DNA of 5,420 bases from Clostridia bacterium. Its GTDB lineage: Bacteria; Bacillota_A; Clostridia; Oscillospirales; Acutalibacteraceae. The translations under genes were made by a program, and so were the position numbers. The notes beneath the pieces were generated by a model that worked only from the letters and a program-made list of their open reading frames with translations, did not search any database and was not told the DNA's origin. Shown here piece after piece: positions 1 to 5,176 of this stretch (its first letter is position 1; the number at the start of each line of letters is the position of its first letter). The stretch is taken from positions 1 to 5,420 of the forward strand of contig JAFSFH010000019.1 of NCBI GenBank assembly GCA_017435305.1. The letters are read 5' to 3'.

Positions 1-104
1 TGACGATGACCAGCAAGGTGAAGAACCGCCTGGTCTACTGCGTGGTGACCGACAAGTACGGCAAGACCGTCAAGTCTACCACCGTCCGTCTGAAAATGAA
101 ATAA
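1..104 (+). CDS. C-terminal end of a probable Ig-like-domain surface protein (partial)
   Basis: Only the final 33 full codons are present (the first complete codon starts at base 3, TAA at 102-104); the start lies upstream of the window. The residues read TMTSKVKNRLVYCVVTDKYG, then a Lys/Thr/Val-rich strand ending LKMK. The pattern Y-x-C-x-V-x-D-x-x-G followed by alternating Thr/Val is typical of the last two beta strands of bacterial Ig-like domains (tyrosine-corner-like YxC), which end many clostridial exported proteins. No LPxTG anchor or membrane segment follows. The total length, signal peptide and number of domains cannot be seen. The Ig-like assignment rests on a short stretch and is tentative; that this is a genuine coding end is supported by the terminator directly after it. 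Confidence 0.6.
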   Translation, partial: TMTSKVKNRLVYCVVTDKYGKTVKSTTVRLKMK

Positions 105-126
105 GCTTTCAGCGTGAGAGCCTAAC

Positions 127-163
127 AAAAACCGCCACCCACACGGGTGGCGGTTTTTCTTTT
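127..163 (+). terminator. Strong rho-independent terminator after the Ig-like gene
   Basis: A perfect 9-bp GC-rich stem, CCGCCACCC (132-140) with GGGTGGCGG (145-153), has a 4-base ACAC loop and is flanked by an A-run (127-131) and a T-run (154-158, continuing as CTTTTT to 163). The A-run/T-run pairing extends the stem and would let it act in both directions. It lies 22 bases after the TAA at 102-104, so it ends that transcript and separates it from the downstream operon. Confidence 0.93.
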
Positions 164-190
164 TGACTAAACCCACCTTGCATAGAATTC

Positions 191-289
191 GTAGGGGACG
201 GGTTTCCCGTCCCGCGTAGATTCCCGCCCCCGTCGCATGTGACGGAAGGAGTATCAACAAAAACGGGCGGATATGGAATCCGCCCCTAC
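191..289. repeat. Palindromic MITE-like element, copy 1 (short form, 99 bp)
   Basis: The element is bounded by 7-bp inverted ends, GTAGGGG (191-197) and CCCCTAC (283-289). Inside are a left hairpin, GGGACGGG-TTT-CCCGTCCC (195-213), a middle hairpin with arms at 230-236/239-245, and a right hairpin, GGGCGGAT (265-272) with ATCCGCCC (278-285). The 18 bases before it (173-190) are also repeated upstream of copy 2, so the duplicated unit may start at 173. It has no coding capacity. Such short GC-rich repeats are widespread between genes in gut Clostridia, but I cannot name a family. Confidence 0.7.
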
Positions 290-310
290 ACCCATCCCCG
301 CCGCAGCGGC

Positions 311-363
311 TTGCCTCCCTCTTGAGGGAGGTGGATTTCGCCGCAGGCGAAAGACGGAGGGAG
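311..363. repeat. CTCCCTC/GAGGGAG hairpin module
   Basis: The hairpin CCTCCCTC (314-321)-TT-GAGGGAGG (324-331) is followed by TTTCGCC (336-342)-GCA-GGCGAAA (346-352) and a second GAGGGAG (357-363). The left arm could pair with either GAGGGAG copy, giving two alternative folds. This arrangement resembles a repeat I associate with intergenic regions of gut Clostridia. It sits between the end of repeat copy 1 and the partial right-half copy at 377-402. Confidence 0.6.
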
Positions 364-376
364 TTGTTAACAACAC

Positions 377-402
377 GGGCGGGCACGGAGACCCGCCCCT
401 AC
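377..402. repeat. Partial copy of the right end of the GTAGGGG...CCCCTAC element
   Basis: GGGCGGG (377-383) pairs with CCCGCCC (392-398) around an 8-base loop and is followed directly by the terminal CCCCTAC (396-402) and the shared flank ACCATTAC. It matches the right hairpins of the copies ending at 289 and 634. No GTAGGGG partner lies just upstream; that space is taken by the CTCCCTC module. It is therefore a right-half remnant or the end of a composite element. Confidence 0.6.
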
Positions 403-429
403 ACCATTACTCCACCTTGCATAGAATCC

Positions 430-634
430 GTAGGGGAGGGGTCTCGCTGCGGCTCGGTCCACCCGCGGCTCTGACAGTCCGCCGGACTGTCATTCACTTC
501 CGCGGGATGTCGCTTCGCTACTCTGTCCCCTCCCGCAAAGAGGACGCAAACGGGCGGATATGGAATCGCGAGTTTTGCGGCAGAGCCGCAAAATCTCGAC
601 GGACTTCGCCGCAGGCGAATGTCCTCGCCCCTAC
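430..634. repeat. Palindromic MITE-like element, copy 2 (long form, 205 bp)
   Basis: The ends are the same GTAGGGG (430-436) and CCCCTAC (628-634) as in copy 1, with the same upstream flank (412-429, one mismatch over the 26 bases 412-437) and the same 20-base interior segment (548-567 equals 261-280). Compared with copy 1 it carries extra hairpin DNA in two places. One insert of 85 bases (442-526) sits inside the loop of the left hairpin, and one of 58 bases (568-625) lies between GGAATC and CGCCCCTAC, which are adjacent in copy 1. The inserts are themselves palindromic (472-492; 569-598; 601-624). Confidence 0.7.
472..492. repeat. Near-perfect 21-bp palindrome inside repeat copy 2
   Basis: Arms TGACAGTCCG (472-481) and CGGACTGTCA (483-492) surround a single central base. 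A second pair, CCCGCGG (462-468) with CCGCGGG (500-506), encloses it, and GGGAGGGG (434-441) with CCCCTCCC (527-534) encloses both, so the whole 434-534 block can fold as one long interrupted cruciform or RNA hairpin. Confidence 0.75.
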
Positions 635-693
635 ACCATCACCCCGCGTTGCCGACTACCTACTGCCAATTTACGGGAGTGGCAGATTTCCCG

Positions 694-722
694 TTGCGCG
701 ACGGATATATATATGGTATAAT
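694..722 (+). promoter_or_regulatory. Sigma-A-type promoter with extended -10 for the nucleotidase operon
   Basis: A consensus -10 box TATAAT (717-722) is preceded by TGG (714-716), the TGn extended -10 motif. A weak -35, TTGCGC (694-699), lies exactly 17 bases upstream. Transcription would begin near 728-730, leaving a leader of about 45 bases. The leader can form a small imperfect hairpin (GTCAGGG 728-734 with CCCCGAC 739-745, one mismatch), and a 6-bp hairpin (663-668/680-685) sits just upstream of the -35. No operator for a named regulator was recognised. Confidence 0.8.
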
Positions 723-760
723 ATACTGTCAGGGCATACCCCGACAAAAAACTAACGAAA

Positions 761-766
761 AGAGGG
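761..766 (+). promoter_or_regulatory. Ribosome binding site of the first DHH gene
   Basis: AGAGGG lies 7 bases before the ATG at 774. An ATG at 770, closer to the site, is followed by only two codons and TGA (779-781) in its frame, so 774 is the start. Confidence 0.8.
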
Positions 767-773
767 CACATGA

Positions 774-1715
774 ATGTTTGAAGCCGTATTGCAGGCCATT
801 CAGGATGCGCACCACATTATCATACACCGTCACGGTCGTCCCGACGGTGACGCCATCGGCAGCCAGGTGGGTCTGAAATACCTGCTGCTGCAGAATTACC
901 CCGACAAGCCCGTGTATATGGTGGGCGACCACCCCGGCACACTGGCGTTTGTGGAGGGGGCGGAGATGGACGACATCCCCGACACCCTGTATCAGGGCGC
1001 GCTGGCCATGGTGCTGGACTGCGGCTCCGAGAGCATGGTGTGCGACAATCGCTACACCCTGGCGGCGCAGACGGTGCGCATTGACCATCATCTGTACACC
1101 GGCGCCTTTACGGATATTGAGGTCATCGACAGCAGCTTTGAGAGCTGCTGCGGGCTGATCGCCGCTATGGCGGAGGAGGCGGGCTGGGCGCTGAATCCCA
1201 CCGCCGCGCGGGCGCTGTATATGGGTATGGTGACCGATTCGGGTCGCTTCCGCTACGACGGCACCACCGCCCGCACCTTTCATCTGGCGTCCTACCTGCT
1301 GGGCGAGGACTTTGACCGCAACGAGCTGTTCCGCAATCTGTACGCGGACGATTTCGCCGCCAAGCGGCTGAAGGCGGAGTTTATCCTGCGCATTCGGTTC
1401 ACCCCCCGTCGGGTGGCGTACATTTACACCACCGCCCAGGAGGCCGCCGCTACCGGCAAGGACATCTTCAGCATTTCCCGCGGTATGGTGGGCACCATGG
1501 GCGACATTAAGGGCACCGACATCTGGGTGAACTTCACCGAGGCGGACGGCGGCGTGTTGTGCGAGATTCGTTCCTCGAAATACAACATCAACCCCATTGC
1601 GGTGAAATACGGCGGCGGCGGACACGCCAAGGCCAGCGGCGCCAAAGTGCCCGACCGCGAGACCGCTATGCAGATGCTGCAGGATCTGGACGATATGATG
1701 GAGGAATCGGAATGA
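774..1715 (+). CDS. nrnA: DHH/DHHA1-family phosphoesterase, NrnA-like (oligoribonuclease / pAp phosphatase)
   Basis: A 313-residue cytoplasmic enzyme, the usual size for NrnA. The DHH domain (about residues 13-160) holds the metal-binding motifs in order: H20-G-R-P-D24-G-D26 (HxxPDGD), D82 in AMVLDCGSE, the signature D104-H105-H106, and D155 in GMVTDSGRF. The C-terminal DHHA1 domain ends with N-P-I-A and the glycine loop GGGGH at 280-284, which binds substrate in the family. Known NrnA proteins degrade 2-5-nt RNAs, including pGpG and pApA, to mononucleotides and dephosphorylate pAp; these activities are inferred here from family. First gene of the operon; its TGA overlaps the start of the second DHH gene. 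All catalytic motifs are intact, so of the two paralogs this is the better candidate for classical NrnA function. It could instead have another phosphodiester or phosphomonoester substrate. Family is certain, exact substrate is not. Confidence 0.9.
   Translation: MFEAVLQAIQDAHHIIIHRHGRPDGDAIGSQVGLKYLLLQNYPDKPVYMVGDHPGTLAFVEGAEMDDIPDTLYQGALAMVLDCGSESMVCDNRYTLAAQTVRIDHHLYTGAFTDIEVIDSSFESCCGLIAAMAEEAGWALNPTAARALYMGMVTDSGRFRYDGTTARTFHLASYLLGEDFDRNELFRNLYADDFAAKRLKAEFILRIRFTPRRVAYIYTTAQEAAATGKDIFSISRGMVGTMGDIKGTDIWVNFTEADGGVLCEIRSSKYNINPIAVKYGGGGHAKASGAKVPDRETAMQMLQDLDDMMEESE
1700..1715 (+). promoter_or_regulatory. GGAGG ribosome binding site and ATGA overlap, first to second DHH gene
   Basis: GGAGG (1700-1704) lies inside the end of the first DHH gene, 7 bases before ATG 1712. 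The stop TGA (1713-1715) shares two bases with this ATG, giving the ATGA arrangement typical of translational coupling. It also decides the start of the second gene: the frame is open back to 1559, but the extra 51 residues are Arg/Gln-rich out-of-frame reading of the first gene. Confidence 0.85.
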
Positions 1716-2698
1716 ATTATGAATTGAAAAAGCAAATCCTCGATAAAATCGAGCAGTACAGCCGTATTTTCCTGTTCCGCCACGTGCGCAACGACGGCGA
1801 CTGCGTGGGCGCCACCAAGGGTATGAAGTCCATCATCACCGCCACCTGGCCGGAGAAAGAGGTGTACCTCATTGACACCGACCTGGCGGCGTATCTGGAG
1901 TTTATGGGACCCGAGGACGAGCCGGTGGCGGACGAACTGTACGCCGATGCCCTGGGCATCGTGCTGGACACCGCCTCTGAGGCGCGTATCTCCAACAAGA
2001 AATACACCCTGTGCAAGGAGCTTATCAAGATCGACCACCACATCCCCCTGGAGAACTATGGCGACATCATCTGGGTGGAGGAGGAGCGCTCCTCCTGCTG
2101 TGAGATGGTGGTGGATTTCTACCGCACCTTTGCGGATACGCTGGTGCTGAATCAGGAGGGCGCCACCCACCTATACACCGGTATGGTCACCGACTCCGGT
2201 CGCTTCAAATACGAGGGGGTCACCGGTGAGACCATGCGGTGCGCCGGCACCCTGCTGGACGTGGGGGTGGACACCGACCTGCTGTTCGCCCGCCTGTATC
2301 TGGAGGCCTTTGAGTACCTGAAGTTTAAGGCGCACCTGTATCAGAAGATGCAGATCACCGAAAACGGGGTGGCCTATATCATCGTGGACAAGGAGATGCA
2401 GCAGCAGTTTAACCTGACTCTGGAGCAGGCCAGCGCCTGCGTGGGCACGCTGGATTCCATCCGCGGCTGCATCGCCTGGATGATCTTCGTGGAGAACGGG
2501 GACGAGCAGGATTCCTTCCGCGTGCGCCTGCGCTCCCGCTTTATGCACGTGAACCCCATCGCGGAGAAATACCGCGGCGGCGGACACGCCTGCGCCTGCG
2601 GCGCCACCGTGTACGGCCGCGAGGAGATCGCCGCGCTGTTGGCGGACACCGACGCGCTGGTCAAGGAATATAAAGAAACCAACGAGGGATGGTTATGA
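1712..2698 (+). CDS. Second DHH/DHHA1-family phosphoesterase (diverged NrnA paralog)
   Basis: A 328-residue cytoplasmic protein with the same layout as its upstream neighbour. Its motifs are H24-V-R-N-D28-G-D30, D86 in GIVLDTASE, D108-H109-H110, D161 in GMVTDSGRF, and a C-terminal R-G-G-G-H at 288-292 inside a DHHA1 domain. Two signature positions differ from the neighbour: Pro of PDGD is Asn (N27), and the first Gly of GGGGH is Arg (R288). All metal-binding Asp/His residues remain, so it should be catalytically active, perhaps with altered substrate choice. The pair share the VTDSGRF stretch and the N-P-I-A/GGGH end but are otherwise clearly diverged, pointing to an old duplication rather than a recent copy. 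Coupled by ATGA overlaps to the genes on both sides. Partner or specialised role is inference; a heteromer with the first protein is possible but nothing in the sequence proves it. Confidence 0.87.
   Translation: MNYELKKQILDKIEQYSRIFLFRHVRNDGDCVGATKGMKSIITATWPEKEVYLIDTDLAAYLEFMGPEDEPVADELYADALGIVLDTASEARISNKKYTLCKELIKIDHHIPLENYGDIIWVEEERSSCCEMVVDFYRTFADTLVLNQEGATHLYTGMVTDSGRFKYEGVTGETMRCAGTLLDVGVDTDLLFARLYLEAFEYLKFKAHLYQKMQITENGVAYIIVDKEMQQQFNLTLEQASACVGTLDSIRGCIAWMIFVENGDEQDSFRVRLRSRFMHVNPIAEKYRGGGHACACGATVYGREEIAALLADTDALVKEYKETNEGWL
2684..2698 (+). promoter_or_regulatory. Ribosome binding site and ATGA overlap, second DHH gene to surE
   Basis: GAGGG (2684-2688) lies 6 bases before ATG 2695, which overlaps the TGA at 2696-2698. 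An in-frame ATG at 2689 directly abuts the GAGGG and has no usable spacing, so 2695 is preferred; it also places the protein start at MRILITNDDG, the usual SurE N-terminus. Confidence 0.8.
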
Positions 2699-3417
2699 GA
2701 ATTTTAATTACCAATGACGACGGTGTGGGCGCCTCCCAGCTGCCCAACCTGGTCCGCTGGTGCCGCCAACTGGGCGACGTCACCGTGGTGGTGCCCAAGT
2801 ACGAGCAGAGCGGAAAAAGCCACGGCATCGAGCTGCTGAAGCCCTACGCGGTGGAGCAGGTGGAGCTGGAGCCGGGTATGACCGTGTGGACGGTGGACTC
2901 CACCCCCGCGGACTGCGTGCGGTTCGCCCGCATCGGACTGGGCCTGGAGTACGACCTGTGCATCTCCGGCATCAATCGGGGGCTGAACATCGGCACCGAT
3001 ATGGTGTATTCCGGCACGGTGGGCGCGGCGCTGGAGGCCTCCGCTCTGGGGCTGAAGGCGGTGGCGCTGTCTACCACCCCCGAGTACTACGACCACGCTT
3101 GGGAGCACCTGGATCGGGTGTTCGACTTTGTGTTCGGCAAAAAGCTGCTGGATGTGTGCGACGTGTTTAATATCAATATCCCCGCCGACCCCGACACCAT
3201 CCGCATCACCCGCCAGGGCGGTCCCTATTACGGGGATGACTACGTGGAGGTGTCTCCCGGTATGTACCAGGCCAGCGGCAAGGTGGTGTACGAGGACGAC
3301 GGTGACCCCACTCTGGACACCAATACCGCCCTGCACGGGCACATTTCGGTGTGTCCCGTCACCATCATTAAGACCGACCATCGCGCATTTGAAGCGCTTA
3401 AGGGGGTTACGGAATGA
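2695..3417 (+). CDS. surE: 5'/3'-nucleotidase SurE
   Basis: A 240-residue cytoplasmic, metal-dependent phosphatase; the family averages about 250 residues. SurE removes phosphate from nucleoside 5'- and 3'-monophosphates and, in some species, cleaves short polyphosphate. Seen here: MRILITNDDG at the N-terminus with metal ligands D8 and D9; S39 in EQSGKSHG; STPADCV at 69-75; and SGINRGLNIGTDMVYSGTVG at 91-110 with metal ligand N94. These are all SurE signatures. The C-terminal part (about 196-235) has the shape of the SurE tail, with T-N-T-A-L-H-G-H-I-S-V before the last strand. Position downstream of two DHH phosphoesterases suits a role in converting their mononucleotide products to nucleosides. 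SurE is often beside pcm or survival genes in proteobacteria; that context is absent. Family assignment is firm. Confidence 0.95.
   Translation: MRILITNDDGVGASQLPNLVRWCRQLGDVTVVVPKYEQSGKSHGIELLKPYAVEQVELEPGMTVWTVDSTPADCVRFARIGLGLEYDLCISGINRGLNIGTDMVYSGTVGAALEASALGLKAVALSTTPEYYDHAWEHLDRVFDFVFGKKLLDVCDVFNINIPADPDTIRITRQGGPYYGDDYVEVSPGMYQASGKVVYEDDGDPTLDTNTALHGHISVCPVTIIKTDHRAFEALKGVTE
3400..3417 (+). promoter_or_regulatory. Ribosome binding site and ATGA overlap, surE to lipoprotein gene
   Basis: AAGGGGG (3400-3406) lies 7 bases before ATG 3414; surE ends at TGA 3415-3417. This is the third consecutive ATGA junction in the operon. The start is also fixed by the signal peptide MKKRLLSLLL beginning there. 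Confidence 0.8.
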
Positions 3418-5138
3418 AAAAGAGATTACTTAGCCTACTGCTGATACTGGTGGTGCTGCTGGCGGCCTGCGCCGCCCCGCAGGAGCCCAATGAGGACGCG
3501 CCGGTCACCGATTCGGCAGGGAACACCTTAGTCACCGACGCCGAGGGCAGCACGGTGGTTTCCAATACCACCACGGGTAAGGGCTCCGGCGACGGCACTA
3601 CCGCCTCCGGTAGCGGCTCCACCACCGGCGGCAAGAATACCACCGCCGGCAGCAAGCTGTCCACCCAGACCCTGCCCGGCATCACCACCGCCAAGCCCTC
3701 CTCCTGCAAACATGCGGACAAGGACGACAACGGCAAATGCGACAAGTGCAAAAAGAGCGTGCTGGTGACGGTGGATTTTTACACCATCAACGACCTGCAC
3801 GGCAAGATCGCGGACGGCGATAACCACCCGGGCGTGGACGAACTGTCCACCTATCTCAAGCAGATGCGCAAGAGCGACGATTACGCCCTGTTCCTGTCCA
3901 CCGGCGATATGTGGCAGGGCAGCTCGGAGTCCAACCTGACCTTCGGCAAGCTGACCACCGACTGGATGAATCAGATGGGCTTCTCCGCTATGGCGCTGGG
4001 CAACCACGAGTACGACTGGGGAACGAAACCCATCCGCGAGAACAGCGACTTTGCCAAGTTCCCCATTCTGGCCATCAACGTATACGACCGCGCCACCGAT
4101 AAGCGGGTGTCCTATTGCGAGGCCTCCACGGTGGTGGATCTGGGCGCGGTGCAGGTGGGCATCATCGGCGCCATCGGCGACTGCTATTCCTCCATCGCCC
4201 CCGACAAGTGCGAGGACGTGTATTTTAAGGTGGGCTACGAGCTGACCGACCTGGTGCAGGAGGAGGCGAAACGCCTGCGGGACAGCGGCGTGGACTACGT
4301 CGTGTATCTGCTGCACGACGGCTACGGTCAGAGCCGCTCGGACAGCGCCGTTTCGGTCACCGACAGTCAGATCGCCTCCTATTACAATACCGAGCTGTCC
4401 GAGGGATCTGTGGATCTGGTATTTGAGGGTCACACCCACCAGAAATACATCCTCAAGGACAGCAAGGGTGTGTATCACCTGCAGCACCGCGGCGATAATC
4501 AGGGCGGCATCTCCCACGTGGAGGTGACCATTAACTCGGTCACCGGCACCGATACGGTGAATACCGCCCAGCTTATTTCCCACTCCCGCTACGCCTCGCT
4601 GAGCGACGACGCGGTAGTAGAGAAGTTGCTGGAGAAGTACGAGGATCAGATCGGCAGTGCCGATAAGGTGCTGGGGCGCAACGCCTATTACCGCGGCTAT
4701 GAGGACATCGCCCAGCTGGCGGCGGATATGTACTATCAGGCGGGCATCCAGCGGTGGGGCAAGCAGTACGACATCGCCCTGGGCGGCGGCTTTATGTCGG
4801 TACGCTCGCCGTATAAGCTGTATGCCGGCGACGTCACCTACGGCGACCTGATGGCGCTGTTACCCTTTGACAACCAGATCGTGCTGTGCTCGGTCAGAGG
4901 ACGGGATCTGAAGAGTAAGTTCTTCTTCACCAACAACGACCGCTATTACATTTCCTACGGCGCCTATGGTGAAAATCTGAAAAACAGCATTCAGGATAAT
5001 GCCATCTATTACATCGTCACCGATACCTATACCTCCCAGTATAAGTACAACAATCTCACCGAGATCGCACGGTACGATGAAACCACCTTCGCCCGTGATC
5101 TGTTAGCGGATCACATCAAAGAGGGCGGCTTGGAATAA
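3414..5138 (+). CDS. Secreted lipoprotein 5'-nucleotidase / UshA-family metallophosphatase
   Basis: A 574-residue exported enzyme. Residues 1-19 are a lipoprotein signal peptide: KKR, a Leu/Val/Ile core and lipobox LAAC with Cys19. A Thr/Ser/Gly-rich tether (20-97) follows, with a doubled VTDxxGxTx unit (31-48), then a Cys/Asp cluster (98-112). The calcineurin-like phosphoesterase domain (about 118-370) has the metal motifs in order: NDLHG (D127, H129), TGD (D165), GNHEYD (N197, H198), LLHDG (H301) and GHTH (H340, H342). The 5'-nucleotidase C-terminal domain (about 415-560) has GGG at 457-459, R464 and PFDN at 484-487. Homologs hydrolyse extracellular nucleotides, UDP-sugars or 2',3'-cyclic nucleotides; the exact substrate is unknown here. 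The usual GGGIR loop is altered, with three residues more than the single Ile between GGG and Arg. Last gene of the operon, before the terminator at 5246. Membrane anchoring and outward orientation follow from the lipobox. Confidence 0.92.
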   Translation: MKKRLLSLLLILVVLLAACAAPQEPNEDAPVTDSAGNTLVTDAEGSTVVSNTTTGKGSGDGTTASGSGSTTGGKNTTAGSKLSTQTLPGITTAKPSSCKHADKDDNGKCDKCKKSVLVTVDFYTINDLHGKIADGDNHPGVDELSTYLKQMRKSDDYALFLSTGDMWQGSSESNLTFGKLTTDWMNQMGFSAMALGNHEYDWGTKPIRENSDFAKFPILAINVYDRATDKRVSYCEASTVVDLGAVQVGIIGAIGDCYSSIAPDKCEDVYFKVGYELTDLVQEEAKRLRDSGVDYVVYLLHDGYGQSRSDSAVSVTDSQIASYYNTELSEGSVDLVFEGHTHQKYILKDSKGVYHLQHRGDNQGGISHVEVTINSVTGTDTVNTAQLISHSRYASLSDDAVVEKLLEKYEDQIGSADKVLGRNAYYRGYEDIAQLAADMYYQAGIQRWGKQYDIALGGGFMSVRSPYKLYAGDVTYGDLMALLPFDNQIVLCSVRGRDLKSKFFFTNNDRYYISYGAYGENLKNSIQDNAIYYIVTDTYTSQYKYNNLTEIARYDETTFARDLLADHIKEGGLE

Positions 5139-5176
5139 GAAAGAAACCCTCGGCTGTGCGTTGTACCCTTAAGGAT

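Larger units (their letters stand above)
105..693. other. Non-coding repeat-rich intergenic region
   Basis: Between the stop at 104 and the operon promoter there is no ORF with a ribosome binding site or recognisable protein. The ORFs that run through it are open because of GC-rich palindromes and encode Arg/Pro/Gly-rich sequence without a known fold. The stretch consists of the terminator (127-163), then a chain of inverted repeats: 195-213, 230-245, 265-285, 300-310, 314-331, 336-352, 377-398, 434-534 (nested), 472-492, 569-598, 601-624 and 663-685. Two diverged direct-repeat pairs (173-198/412-437 and 261-280/548-567) show that much of it arose by duplication of one mobile-like element. 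No tRNA or known structured RNA was recognised. Confidence 0.8.

Noticed and set aside
191..634. CRISPR array
   Set aside because: The repeats are few, differ in length, are strongly palindromic and do not alternate with equal-length spacers; no cas genes are present.
273..755. Open frame of 160 codons across the repeat region on the plus strand
   Set aside because: It starts inside the right hairpin of repeat copy 1, has no ribosome binding site, reads through palindromes and the operon promoter, and gives low-complexity Arg/Pro/Gly sequence.
105..770. Riboswitch or other known leader RNA before the operon
   Set aside because: The mapped promoter leaves only about 45 bases of leader, too short for known nucleotide or purine riboswitches, and no aptamer core was recognised upstream.
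770..781. Three-codon ATG-AAT-GTT-TGA mini-ORF overlapping the start of the first DHH gene
   Set aside because: It could be a tiny leader peptide, but its spacing from AGAGGG is only 3 bases and such an overlap arises easily by chance.
729..1625. Long minus-strand open frame (298 codons) opposite the first DHH gene
   Set aside because: It is the antisense shadow of a GC-rich gene: His/Val/Gly/Ala-rich, no family motif, and opposite a gene with all DHH motifs. The same applies to the minus-strand frames opposite the other three genes.
1559..1711. N-terminal extension of the second DHH gene to an upstream ATG
   Set aside because: The extra 51 residues are Arg/Gln-rich out-of-frame reading of the first gene, whereas ATG 1712 has a GGAGG at 7 bases and gives the normal family N-terminus.
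2689..2694. Alternative surE start two codons upstream
   Set aside because: This ATG directly abuts the GAGGG with no spacer, and SurE proteins normally begin at the MRIL-type start found at 2695.
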